Below the pieces are notes generated by a model. It did not search any database and was not told the origin of the DNA. It saw only the letters and a program-made list of their open reading frames with translations. From NCBI GenBank assembly GCA_930367215.1, contig OV884059.1:156610511-156674510 (forward strand): a DNA stretch of 64,000 bases, given 5' to 3'. Positions within the stretch are counted from its first letter, which is position 1. Each line of letters opens with the position of its first letter. The DNA is from Pollenia angustigena. Taxonomy: Eukaryota; Arthropoda; Insecta; Diptera; Polleniidae. Below, piece by piece: positions 24,080-35,190 of the stretch. Position numbers and translations under genes: made by a program.

Positions 24080-25163
24080 TAAGCCTCAAAAAAAACTCAC
24101 ATACAAGATTGCATGAATAAGAAAGACAACATTTTCTTTCAATAGCGCGATATATTTTAAGTAATCGAGTCAACGTCTGGTAAAAATTCCAATATACTAT
24201 AAACGTAGGATTTTATTGTTTGTGCCATTATTACAACTTTACTTTAACCTTATGTGAGCGATAAATAAAAGGAATTTTCATTATACCTGGTAGGTTGAAG
24301 GAAAGTTGTTACAATCGAACAATTTGTATACGGTCAAAAAAATCCTATCTTTAGCTATCGGTAAGCTGTGAAAACGGGCCTAAAAATTTTATAAACGAAC
24401 CATTTTCTGTTGTAAAGATAAGACTTATCTATTGCATACTTGTATAAAAAAAAGGGGAAAGACAGAGTGACATTATCGAAAATACTCTTAAGCAATCAAA
24501 AGATAATAAAAAATTAAAAGTGGGCAACAGTATCTTTCTAAAGCTGTCTAAATAAATATGAGGGATTAAAAATCAAATCATTTACAAGTAGATGGAATGA
24601 AAATAGTTTCAAGGGTTAAAGCAAATTGATTTTTTAGAAATCCTTTACTAGATAATTGAGAGGCCGTTTCGTGTGATGGCTTCGTAAGTCAATTTTTGTG
24701 CACTCAATTTAAAGTTGACCTCAAAAAATATTTAGAAGAATGGCAAGTAAAATTAGATTTTTCAACTGAGTCATTGCTTCGAAAATTTATTGACTTTACT
24801 TAAACTTGTTCGAACTTGTCGCTACAGGGATAACAAAACATTATCTAAAGGAAATTTCGGGATGGATATCGGTGTAAGCTGGTCACTAAGCGATCAGAAA
24901 ACATACATAGCAAATGAAAGAATTAGAGGCACTCGTAGTTGTTTGCTGATATCTCAGCCATTTATTAACCGATCTGGCTAAACCGAACTATGGGTGACAA
25001 AAGCGTACAACAACCTAGTCCCCATCATTTCTGGGGTCTTCAATTCAACACACACACAGACAGGTGGACATCGTTAAATCAACCCAGAATATATATACTT
25101 TATCTTAGAGCCTAGATTATAATTGTAGAAATTACAAAAAACTTATATGAAAACGAAATTATA
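24080..25163. repeat. AT-rich spacer followed by dispersed ATACCC-family repeat
   Basis: From about 24800 the repeat blocks appear: GATATCTCAGCCATTTATTA, TGGGGTCTTC, GACATCGTTAAATCAAC and AATTGTAGAAATTACAAAAA. The repeat continues after the mariner at 26189 with TAGCCATTGCACCTGCGG and TAGAGGACATAAAA, so the mariner inserted into it. Nothing recognised in 24080-24790. Confidence 0.5.
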
Positions 25164-25250
25164 AAGGGTGTTTTTTAGACGTATAGAACATCCGATAGGG
25201 ATATCTATCAAACTGATAAAGTGTGTTTCACTTTTCAAAGTATACTTTGG

Positions 25251-25838
25251 CGTATCACCGTACAAAAACTTGAACCAGAACAATGTTTAATAATTGTGGC
25301 AATTTATTTCCAAAATTCGCGCTTAATAAAGATTTTTTATCGTCAAATCGTCTTCAGCTACAGGGCTCATGTTTGGCTTAACAGGTACGTAAACAAGCCG
25401 AAGAGAGTACAATCCACATAAGACTCTTGCGACTCCATTAAGGCCCAACTATAATATGCTTAAGTTGGCTTAAGCAATTGTGGAAATACATGTGTGCGTC
25501 GAACCATATTGAACTTAAGAAAACTTTTTGGTTAATTTAATGAAACTGGCTTTTGCTTAAGAAAGATGCGAAACAGATCTCACTTTCCGCAAGGAATAAA
25601 AAATTATTTAATATTATTTTTGTTTTTTTATATGCTTTTGAGAGGCTTTTTGTTTATTTTTGACAGTAGCTTAAGCCAGCTTATGCATATTACAATTGGG
25701 CCTTTATATTCGGAAATCACTTTTTGGTGCGGCTTACTTGAGGAAGGGGTCATCGGCGCATTTGTCCGAAACCGGTGCCAACATTACCGTGAAAGGCAGT
25801 GGCGTAGCTATGTAACCAAGGGCCCTGGGGCAAATTAA
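25251..25838 (+). pseudogene. mariner-like transposase remnant, split by a MITE
   Basis: The frame at 25221-25421 reads KLEPEQCLIIVAIYFQN, an N-terminal transposase start, and then jumps directly to FSYRAHVWLNRYVNKPKR, where intact relatives have FSDEAHFWLNGYVNKQN. The deletion therefore fuses the DNA-binding start to the catalytic domain, and the catalytic D is replaced (SYRA for SDEA). After the MITE the reading resumes as SEITFWCGLLEEGVIGAFV, matching the VTVWCG..GGIIGP block. Inactive. Confidence 0.75.
25441..25703. mobile_element. MITE, AGGCCCAACTATAA family, copy 2
   Basis: 263 bp, same left end as 161-421 (AGGCCCAACTATAATATGC) and right end ATTACAATTGGGCCT. It splits the mariner transposase relic between its YVNK and WCGL blocks, so it moved after that mariner was already deleted or at least present. 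Confidence 0.85.
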
Positions 25839-26354
25839 AAAATAGGGCCCCACTGCTATGTAAACTGATTAGGTTTTATCAAATAAAAATATGATATATA
25901 CAAATACTTAAAAACATGTAACATGTTATACAGTGCGTGAAACCATCACGATGTTGAGCCATACTCCTTTTTGTAAGGGTTTATCAAACCTCTGGTTTTT
26001 GCTGATAAACCAGTAAAGATTGGTTATTAAGAAGCCAGATTTCGACAGACAGGATGGCATTCCAAGGCGCAGCCCATATATACCAAAATATAATAATAAA
26101 GCCAAAATCTTGGTTATTCTTTGAATTTGAATTTGTTGTATTTAATTTAAAAAAAAAGAAGTTATGCCTCTAAAAAAAAAACACCCTTTATATAGCCATT
26201 GCACCTGCGGTAGAGGACATAAAAGTCGACTTTTAATCTGTTAGATTAAAAATGTTAGATCTTGGTAAAATGACTGCAAAAATGCATTTTTTTATTTTTG
26301 AGTACTTCTTACTCCGATTTTATTAACAATTTTTAATCAGTATTGTGGTTATTT

Positions 26355-26778
26355 CCCAGTAAAAAATGGAGCTTCCAACGAAGCAGGTTTGTAAGGGAGA
26401 AACATAAGAGTTGCGCTTACCATTGCGCATACGGAAGACTTGAATTTTATATGGCGAGTTCCCACTTTGAAGCAATACATTTTTGACACACGAAGCGCAT
26501 TATTCAGCGCGTTAAAAAAATTGTTGGATGTAACGATCAGCTATACACACTGAATGTTTTGATACAGTTATTGTTTAGTATTCTCCCTTACAAACCTGCT
26601 TCGTAGTAAGCGAATGCCGTAGCACTTGAAATGTTATTTTTTTTTATAAAAGTTGTTGAGAGTTTTTTCACTTACTTTACTGCATTTCTGTATGTCTTAT
26701 TGCGTAGCGCATAATTCTGCGCTTATTTTTTTAAATGTACCATTAGTGCTTCGCAATATGATAAAATTTTTTAATGGG
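26355..26778. mobile_element. MITE, CCCAATAAAAAA ends, copy 2
   Basis: 424 bp; ends CCCAGTAAAAAATGG...TTTTTTAATGGG. Shares the AGCTTCCAACGAAGCAGG, ACAAACCTGCTTCGTAGTAA and GCGTAGCGCATAATT blocks with 14638-14953 and keeps an interior with GCGCATTATTCAGCGCG that the other copy lacks. CGAAGCAGG-type motifs near both ends give inner inverted repeats. Confidence 0.8.
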
Positions 26779-26829
26779 TTTGTTCAAACTATTTATGCTT
26801 TTTAATTTTTTTTTTTAATATTTTTAATT

Positions 26830-27035
26830 AGGCTAAAGTTCATCAAATTTAATTTTCATTAAATTATTTTTATGAAGAAAGTTATTTAACAACATGAAAT
26901 TAATTAAAATGTATTGATAATTTTTCATTCTTGACTGAAGCTGGGCTCGAACCCAGGCGTTATTACGGACAGGTTACCCTTACATGTTTCGATTGCAACC
27001 ACTCAATCTCTTCAGAGGGCTTGCCGTTTAACACT
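26830..27035 (-). mobile_element. tRNA-derived SINE, minus strand
   Basis: On the minus strand the head shows an A-box-like GATTGAGTGGTTG (about 27005) and a B box GGGTTCGAGCCC (about 26948). The body between 26830 and 26935 matches the SINE body at 1676 and at 57216-57320 (ATTTAATGAAAATTAAATTT and neighbours). Best-preserved head of the family in this window. Confidence 0.8.
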
Positions 27036-27467
27036 CGCAGCCATCGACGACTGCTGACGTCAATAGTCAAACATCAATCCTTAAACCAAATTGTATTTTA
27101 ATCTTTGGTAGATCGAAATTTGCTTTGAATGATTATTTTTAGAACATTTAGCTTTAAGTACATTTAGTGGATAAGTTATAACATTCTTCCTTATTTTGTC
27201 CCTTTTAAATGCAGGAATAATCACTTTAAACAAAGATCTTTAACGAACTTTAACAATTTTGCAAATTTTAAACAGAAATCGCCATAAAGTAAAAAAAAAA
27301 AATTTTTTTAAATTCAGAAACTGGAGTTTTGATCCTTTAGTTTATATTTTAAGATTTATTTCTTATGATTTTGATGTGTTTTTAATTGAATTTGCAAAAA
27401 AAAAAAAAAATTTTTTTTAAGTTTTCGTATTTATGCAACTGAAACAAATTCAGTGCGTTAATTCAGG

Positions 27468-27650
27468 CAGTCGTGATCGAATACTCTTTCAATTCGATAG
27501 CAATATTATTTCTTACTCTTTGAGTCGATACTGAACGAGTCGAAATTATTTTTTCAGTGTTGTGGAAACTCAAATAAATGCGTTCAGTATCGACTAAAAG
27601 AACTATAAAGAAAATTGCTTTCGAATCGAAAAAGTATTCGATCGCGACTG
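27468..27650. mobile_element. Foldback MITE, CAGTCGTGATCGAATAC ends
   Basis: 183 bp forming a long imperfect hairpin: CAGTCGTGATCGAATAC pairs with GTATTCGATCGCGACTG and the arms continue through TCGATACTGAACG and its complement. A fragment of the same end occurs at 58540-58575. Non-coding. Confidence 0.8.
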
Positions 27651-30600
27651 CTAAAGGTTGAGACCACAGTTGCTAATCAAATCCGATCAAGTAAATATGT
27701 TTTATAAAGATTTAAAAAAAAAAATAACAAATTAAAATTAATATCAATTTAATCGCTATAAATACTATAATAAAAATCATATACAAATTCATTTCTTCGT
27801 ATAAGTTTTCATGGAATTACCTTCATTTCTAATGATGATTATTATTTCTAATAATATTTTATTCATGTAGGTATGTACAATTGTGTTTTATGTGTGTGTG
27901 TTTTTGGGTCGATATCTATATAAATTATTCATTCATTTGGTTCCCAAATGTACGTTTCAAAGCAGTACTACGTAGTACGTTCTACAAGTTTACATACATA
28001 ATTATGTATTTAAAACTACGCGCACTTATATACCTAAAAAGCTATACATACATATGTACACATGTATATACACATGTATATGTATAATCATGTGTCGAAA
28101 GCAGCGACATACTCTCAGTATCGAGTTTGTGAACATTATCTTTAAAAGATGTGCATACGACTAAATAAATATTATATGAACAAAAACAAAACAAAAAAAA
28201 AAAAAAAAAAAAAATAGTAACTATTACTCATCATCACTGCGAACAAACTACAGAATACAACACACAACTCAAACTATAAAATAATTGTTAATTTTTTGTC
28301 GGCACATGAGCTCTCTAGCTCACGTTGTGCACAAAAAGAGCGTAAACAATTTAATCTGTTACCAATACAAACCCATTTTTACACAGATACTTCACATAGA
28401 TACTCATGTATACAAAATTTTACAAAACAACGTGCTCTCTGCTGCGTTTTAAGCACTCTTTTTCAAAAGACTCGTTTAGTTAAGAATTTGTTTTTTTCCT
28501 AGTTCTGCGACTCTCTTGGTGATGCTAAAGAACTAATGGAAACAACAACAAAAACAATCATCAGCATAAAAATAAATAAATCTCACTGATAAATCAAACG
28601 TCTGCAATTGGTGAATTTAGTCCATTGAGGCAAACAAAAACCCCGATTTTTTACTCAGATTTTTAGCAACTCAGTTAGAAGAGATGCGCTTACATTCAGA
28701 GGGACATGTCAGAGATGAGAGAGTCGGAGTTTGTATGCGTGCTTGACATGTGGATGTTTCGGATGGGGATGTTGTTGTTGCTGAGATGAAATCTTTTCTT
28801 TATTCTTCAAGAGTTTTTTGTTGTTGTTGTTTAATGTTTTTTTTTCAGTTAAGTTCATCCAATCCCATAATGACAATTTAGAAATCTGTTGCATACAAAC
28901 AGGAAGCTCTACGATTGGAAGATGACAAGTTTTTCTTCTTGGCTTCTTTTATGCTGAAAAACAACAACAACAGAAAAGGAGATTTTATTTGTTAGTTTTT
29001 CTCTCTGTCTCTTTCGTTTTAACGCATTTTCTTCTTCTTTTCATGATGATAAATTGGGCAGAGATAGTTTTATATTTTTACTGCTTTTTCTTTTCTTTTC
29101 TTTAGAGAGAAGGATGATTATCGACCATTTGGTTTGGTTTTTCTTTTTTACTTCTTTTGGATTTCTTTTAAATGGTCGTTGTAAAGAGCGATGGGAGAAA
29201 GGATGTGGGGTAAATTGTTATAGGTACATACAAAAAAGTTTATGTTGGTTATTTAGGTTGGGGAGAATATAAAAATTTTAGTCGGTGTTAAGGTTTAAAA
29301 AGGATTTATAGAAATTCTTTGGGTTCATAACTAAAGTGGAAATTCAGTCTAATTTGTAAAAATATTTCAGTTTTTGAGTTAATTTCAGCTGAACAGAAAA
29401 TAAACTTCGGAAAAAATGGTTTATAATTTTCCCATTAGAACAGGATCCATTGACAACCGTGAATGTTGCCGGTGCTAGGATTTTATAAAGCACTCGCTCT
29501 CCCCATTTTTTCTGGTGAACAGTAACAAACAAGACACCTTATTGTTACTTTTTTAAACTAATATTTAAAAAAAAATAGCTAAAGCATAGAATTCACGGAA
29601 TGTAAAAATCCACATGCGAAATTTCGACGTCATCACAGAAAGCACAGTGGCCATTGTGGCTTTCAACCAACGTCAAAATAACTTTAGAGCCCCATGCGCC
29701 TGTGGTTTCTCATATTCCTAGTTTTCTAGGCTTAACAGTGACATTTACAGTTCCCAAGCCACTAGTGTTTATAAAGGTAATTTAAATATACTAGAATTTG
29801 CAATATTGTGTAGTAACTTCGAAGGTTTTGATTTATTGTTCTTTAATTATCGGTTATGTTTTGCAAAGAGGTTTACTGATTTGCAAAAAATCATAATGCT
29901 TTGCAGTCAAAGTCAAACAGGTATCAACAATTCGCTTATTTTGTATGCTGCGATAACTTTTTTGGTGCACTCCGGGACAGAAAACATTATAAAATTTTAA
30001 ATGGTTGAATTGTAGAATGCAATCAAAAATCGAGTTGCTTTGCAACTGACGTTTTGGAACGGAACTTATTATGAAAAAGTATTTAAAATGTAATCAACAT
30101 TGGAGCTGAAATCTTCCAACATTTGCTTGAAATTATCTCCTCGCCTCAAAGTCGTTGAAATAGCTTTTATGATTTGTTTAAAATCTTATGTTGTTCTTTC
30201 TTCTTCCTTCATCCTTCGCTAACCTTCTAATCCAAAATGTATAGGCCTCTAGAGAGAACAGTGCTAAGATCTTTGCAGAGACAAAGTTTGAGAAATGACT
30301 CAGAATTTATTTGCTGCGGCAACAACTTTAATTGTATGCCCTGTGCAATGAAGGGGATTTTCAGTAATTTCCTAAATTTCTGTGCAGAATCTTGGTTGAC
30401 GCCTACGGACAGGACAATTTCCTAAAATATACTAAATTCAAATTATGCTACAATTAAAAAGGTGACCCCAGTAGTCCAGCTGAATATTGTTTACGAATCT
30501 TACATTATGTCACAATTGGTCTACAATTTTGTTTGTTTATAAATAAGAATAGTTGTTGTTGCATGATAATTTATAAGATTATCTACAAAAAATACATGTT

Positions 30601-31037
30601 GTTTTTGCCTTGTTGTACTAGGGTTACCTTATTAATTGTACCATGATCAAGAATATTTTTTAGGTATTGGATTTTTTACCATAATTTTACAAAATTTTAA
30701 AATTTATGAAAAGTTTGTTTATTTGCCTATAAATTTTTGAGACGAATTCGTTAGACGGAAATTGATACGGAGGTAACCACTCCTGAATTAAGAGTAACTC
30801 TTTCGGCTTTCGGCTTTACTGCGTCGGAAAATTTTTAGTACAATTCTGTATTTTAAAATTTTTTCAAAAAGTTTTTTTTAAATTTTCTCTTAAAATAAAA
30901 ATGGTTGAACGGTAATATTTTAAAAATTTTATGGGTCCATTAATATGATAAGCAATATTCTTAAAAAAAAATAATCTTATCAGTAAAACAAAATTATATA
31001 TAAAACAAAGAGGAGGAGCTCTTAAACAATAATTAAT
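27651..31037. other. AT-rich sequence without recognised gene
   Basis: A-tract at about 28194-28214, (GTGT)n near 27891, ACACATGTATAC repeats near 28058, GTT/CAA runs near 28770, 28818 and 28960. Open frames up to 72 codons look random. The stretch around 30230-30425 is less AT-rich but I do not recognise it. Confidence 0.45.
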
Positions 31038-31174
31038 GGTCTGTTCGTCAATTTCGAACGAATACTTCGTTCGCTTCACTTACATTTAAGACAAAAACAA
31101 ATTTTAAAATATTGTTTTTGTTTTACTTGTAAGTTAAGCGAACGAAATCTTGGTACGAAATCGACGAATAGGCC
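31038..31174. repeat. Long hairpin element 1 (ACATTTAA.ACAAAAACAA core)
   Basis: A 137-bp near-palindrome. The inner arms ACTTACATTTAAGACAAAAA and its complement enclose a loop of about 11 nt, and outer arms with TTCGTTCGCTT pair over about 60 bp with scattered mismatches. The inner core is shared with hairpins at 41817-41947 and 48051-48176 while outer arms differ between the three. Confidence 0.75.
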
Positions 31175-32071
31175 ACAATTGAAAATATTTAAAATAAAAA
31201 GCAGGAAAAACCAAATAAGAGCGGAATATTCGGATATGCCAAATTTCAATAGCCTCCACCAAACAAAGATAGGAGAAGTGCACTCATTTAACAGTTTCAA
31301 CTAACACTTAGTGATATTGAAAAAATTATTGCAATCATTTTGTTGATGTTGAGTGACGAATTGAAACTTTGCATCCTCAATAAACATGAGTGTGAATGAT
31401 GTTAAAAACTTTTTCACTCTCAAAAAAAAAAAAAGAAAAAAAATTTGTTTGATTTAAAAAAAGCAATCATCAGTTTATTAAAACTTTCTTGTTCTTCACC
31501 CATTTGAGTGCAACTCAATATTTTGCATTAAATTTGAAGTATAAATTAATTTGTGTTTAATTGTCCGCACTAATTTAAATCCCAAGACTCAACTTCATAA
31601 GAAAAAACAAAAAAAGGTAACAGTAAAAAAAAAATGCATATGTTGGCATGCTAAATTCTTTATAAGGCTTGCAAAAGGAAGATAAATTGTATGTTGTTGA
31701 CAGCACAATTTTATTATTGACGATTCCAAACTCTGTGATGTGGTTCACAATTTACGCGATTTTTTCGTAAGTGTGATTTCCATTGGGTTGACGTCAAGCC
31801 AATGCAAAAAGTTTTTTGTCTGCAGTAGTGCAGACATATTAAATGTAAATGCTGCAAAACAAAGTTTAATTTTATGGACTCAAATGCAAGAAAGTTTCTG
31901 CAGAAAATGTTCATTTATATGGACGATAAATATTTTTTCATTTTTGGATTCAATATCAGCTTCGAATTTTTAAAACATCATTTTCATTTCATCCGAATAA
32001 AATAATTTAAATTTTTCGATTAATATCATATAGAATTTTTTTGTAGTTTTCACTCAGAATAATAAAAATAA
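31175..32071. other. AT-rich sequence without recognised feature
   Basis: Overlapping frames on both strands near 31714-31973 (66 and 77 codons) arise in a slightly less AT-rich stretch but show no known motif. No element ends found. Confidence 0.4.
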
Positions 32072-32184
32072 CAAGTAAGAAAGTATAGTTGGTCAAGCCC
32101 GACCATATGATACCCTACACCACAGTATTTAAAACACATCATGCTTATGTGTCCATATAAATATGGATTTATCTATGTTTATAA

Positions 32185-32493
32185 GCTGTAGTGTTATAGT
32201 TATAAATTGTAGTGGGGAATGTAAGATGAGATAAACCCACGGTTTATTGTTGTTTAAACTTTGATATTATTACAAGTAGAACAGTTGCTATCAGTCTTAT
32301 ACGTTTAACAGTTTTATTTGGTTTAATATCTTTAGTTTTTCTAAAATCTTTATGGATGAAGTTTCCTGATGATCTGGCCTAAGCAACCAGTGAAATGCGC
32401 ATAGGAATAGCTTATACCATCAACAATAAATTTCAAGTGTTTTTATCAAGAATAAAAACTGGGAATTAAGCACGAATAACAAAATCTTTTGAA
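32185..32493 (+). mobile_element. Hammerhead-carrying, Penelope-like non-autonomous element, copy A (5'-truncated)
   Basis: 309 bp flanked by a perfect 10-bp duplication ATGTTTATAA (32175-32184 and 32494-32503). The empty site is visible in the related repeat at 13990-14060. It contains TTGTAGTGGGGAATGTAAG, a hammerhead core (32355-32421) and the 3' end AAAACTGGGAATTAAGCACG followed by AATAACAAAATCTTTTGAA. Compared with the copy at 46504 it lacks the 5' terminal part, the typical trace of target-primed reverse transcription. No protein is encoded. The Penelope-like label is inference from ribozyme, duplication length and terminal structure. Confidence 0.75.
32355..32421 (+). ncRNA. Candidate type I hammerhead ribozyme, copy A
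   Basis: Core CTGATGA (32366-32372), stem II CTGG/CCAG with a 9-nt loop, then GAAA (32392-32395), then the palindrome ATGCGCAT made from the last A of GAAA onward and ending in TA, the UH site; predicted cut between 32403 and 32404. Stem I pairs TTTC with GGAA next to the core, AAG with CTT, and GATG with CATC farther out. Stem III has no room for a loop and should pair between two molecules, as in known Penelope-like hammerheads. One blemish: the first pair of stem II is U-U. Confidence 0.65.
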
Positions 32494-32689
32494 ATGTTTA
32501 TAAACTTCATTAAAATCGATTTGAAAGTTTGTAAGAGGCAGAATTTGCCCCTTACCTCCCCTTGTGGTCCTATTTTTAACAAACTGCATTGATTATGTGC
32601 CCATATAAATATGTTTCTATCTAGGATTAAAATTTCATGGATATTATTCATAGGATGAATACTTTCAATAAAGTAAAAAAAAATTTTTT

Positions 32690-32850
32690 TTATTATTTTT
32701 TTTAATTATTTTATTTTATTTTTTTTTTTTATTTTTTTTTATTTTATCTTACTTTATTTTATTTTCTGTCTCTGGCGGGATTCGATCGCGCAACCTCGGT
32801 GCTGATAGACTAGCTCACTACCAGCTAGTCTACCGGGGCATTGTAGTTTT
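32690..32850 (-). mobile_element. tRNA-derived SINE, different tRNA head, minus strand
   Basis: On the minus strand: CGGTAGACTAGCTGGTAGTG (A-box-like TAGCTGGTAGTG), then GCGATCGAATCCCGCC (B-box-like), then a T/A-rich tail covering 32680-32760. The head does not resemble that of the SINE at 26830, so it probably derives from another tRNA. Confidence 0.55.
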
Positions 32851-33399
32851 TGGATAAAAAAAGATTAAATTGTCCATAATAACAATAACAACGTTGATTG
32901 AAAGTGGATTGAATGTTTTTGTTTCATTACTATAATGACATTTTTATTTTCATAATGAAAATTTAAATTTATGAAGGCAATTATTGAAATATGTTGCTTT
33001 TATAAAAAAAAAATTTTTAATTCATAAAATTAATGGCATAGATCTAACATTAGATGTATGAAATTAATAAATCTTACATTTTTTAATTAACAATTAAACA
33101 TTTTTTTAAGGAAACTATAATTTTGTATTAATTTATGAATATAGTTATGTTTGTATATTGTTTTTTTATGTTCCCAATTAAAATTTTTTGTTCACCTTGG
33201 ACAAACTTAAGTTTTCATATATCCAATGAAAATTTTTTACGTAATTACGAAATCCAATGAAGCGATTTTAACGAAAATTCTTCATTATAACTATGAAATT
33301 CCATTCAAACAATGAAAATTTTCATTTACCCAAGGAAAATTTTTTATAAAAATGATTCATTAAATATATGAAGCATTTTTCTTTCAGTGTGGCAATAAG

Positions 33400-33800
33400 A
33401 AGCTATGTACCAAATTTGATCAAATTATCTCCAAAATTGCGACCTTTACTTTGCGCACAAGGTTACATGGACAACCAGCCAGCCAAGCGGACGGACATCG
33501 TTAGTTCGACTCAGATAGTGATTCTTAGACGATCGGTATACTTTATACCACTATTGCGGTGTGGGTATAAAAATAATTTAATTTAGTATCCAAAATTTTT
33601 TTATTCGTATTTATATTCAAAAATTTCATAACCAATAATTTTTTAAAGATTAGTGAGATTATGTTTATATGCAGCTTTTTTGCATTCAATCTACGTTTAG
33701 TGATACTCATAAGGGCCCAGAGATCAATATTGTAGAAATTAAAAATGGAATGACAAACTTATATATACCCTTTCCGCCTGTGGTGAGGGATATAATTAAT
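33400..33800. repeat. Dispersed ATACCC-family repeat fragments
   Basis: 33400-33572 holds GACGGACATCGTTAGTTCGA and TACCACTATTGCGGTGTGGG before TATAAAAATAA. 33690-33800 holds AGGGCCCAGAGATC, TTGTAGAAATTA and TATATACCCTTTCCGCC. These are end blocks of the same family seen at 16762, 51351 and 60600. TTTTTCTTTCAGTGTGG just before 33395 looks like one end of a CAC.GAAAAA-type MITE. Confidence 0.5.
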
Positions 33801-33918
33801 TTAAAATATTTTAAAACTAGAATTTAAAAGATAATAGTCGAAGTAGAAGACATTAATCTGAGAGTAAGAAAATATTCTGACTATAAAACAATAAACAGGG
33901 TATAAGATTATGTATAAG

Positions 33919-35182
33919 CAGTGATGTTAAAAGTAGGGAAAAATCCCTATTGGTAGAGACTTTCTTCTAAAAAAAATAGCCGTAGGGAAAAAAGGACAGA
34001 TTTTTTGAAATCATTAAAATGTAGGGACTTTTGAATTATGTAGCGAACATAGAATACAAATAAAATTGTTAATACGGCAACATTTAAAATTGCTTAATTT
34101 CTTTGAGTCGTCGCTTGCCGTCATTTCAGCTTTGATTTTAACTTTAATATGAGAAAATCGCTTTTACAAGAATGGAGATCGTTTGAAATCAAATTTCCAG
34201 AACAATAAATACGCAATTTGTAAAAGATGGGTATCAAAGAGGTTTTGAATTAAGGTCACCAAAATTAAAATTTTGAATGAAGATAACTTTGACTTATCAC
34301 TGCCACATGCCAATACAAATAGCGAAATGATTTTTTATATCATCACTGATGTGTTGGCGCAAAGGAAAGAAATGAGTCATAAGATTTTATCTTCAATTTG
34401 CATAATCCGCTCTTTTACAAGACGAGTTTAAAAATTGTACCTTCTAGTGTACCAAAACTTATTTAAATAAAAATGATATCCTTACACCTGTACAAATTGA
34501 TACGGGCAACCAATTTATTTTTCTAGTATCCAAACAAAATCCATTCCATTTTAAGTGAATTTCTATCACTTTTTTGAATATAAATGATACACTCGTTGTG
34601 AATCCAATGAATCACATCAAATAATCATTTGTGATTTTCTGATCCCAATTTAATTGTAGTTTTTATAATAATTTTATTTTTGGTATTATTTTTCAATCGT
34701 TAATTATATACATAAATACTTATGTAGTTTTTGATTATATTTTAAATCATTTTTTATCGTCATATTTTTGAATTTTTTCTCTGATAAAAGCAGCACCATT
34801 ATGGCTTTTAATGTTTTGAACAAATTTTATTTTAGAACCAAACAAAAGTTATCGGGTTCTCGTTCTCGTTTTTTGATTTTCATTAATTGAAAACAATTTT
34901 TGGGCTTCATTGATCAAGTGATAAATCAGTTTTTAATCATCAAAAGTCATCTGAGAATACTCATTTAGGTTATTTTTACAAAAGAGATCGCTGAAATGCT
35001 TGCTAGGAACAACTTTAAATAAAATGTATATACATTAATACAAATGATCTTATTTGTATTTATATTTAATCATTAAAAGTTGTAGGGATTTTTGTAGAGA
35101 CAAATCTTTTAACGCGTAGGGAAAAATAGGGATTTTTTACGGGCTGCGTAAGGAATTTTCAAAAAAGTTTATAACATCACTG
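33919..35182. mobile_element. Non-autonomous hAT element, 1.26 kb, copy 1
   Basis: Begins CAGTGATGTTA and ends TAACATCACTG, flanked by a perfect 8-bp duplication TGTATAAG (33911-33918 and 35183-35190), the hAT signature. The interior is nearly identical to 62264-63547, with GTAGGGAAAAATCCCTATTG near the left end and AGGGAAAAATAGGG near the right. No transposase frame. High similarity of the two copies suggests fairly recent activity. Confidence 0.9.
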
Positions 35183-35190
35183 TGTATAAG

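Larger units (their letters stand above)
25164..26188 (+). mobile_element. mariner-like element carrying a MITE
   Basis: Ends AAGGGTGTTTTTT...AAAAAACACCCTT are bordered by TA (25162-25163, 26189-26190). The transposase remains and the MITE at 25441-25703 lie inside. About 1025 bp including the MITE. The last part (25800-26180) shows no transposase and may hold another insertion starting near GGCAGTGGCGTAGCTATG. Confidence 0.8.
32072..32640. repeat. Dispersed ATACCC-family repeat, split by ribozyme element
   Basis: Starts AAGTAAGAAAGTATAGTTGG then CAAGCCCGACCATATGATAC, like 13911. The two parts 32072-32184 and 32494-32640 join into the sequence seen uninterrupted at 13990-14060, which fixes the insertion point of the element at 32185-32493. 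Confidence 0.7.
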
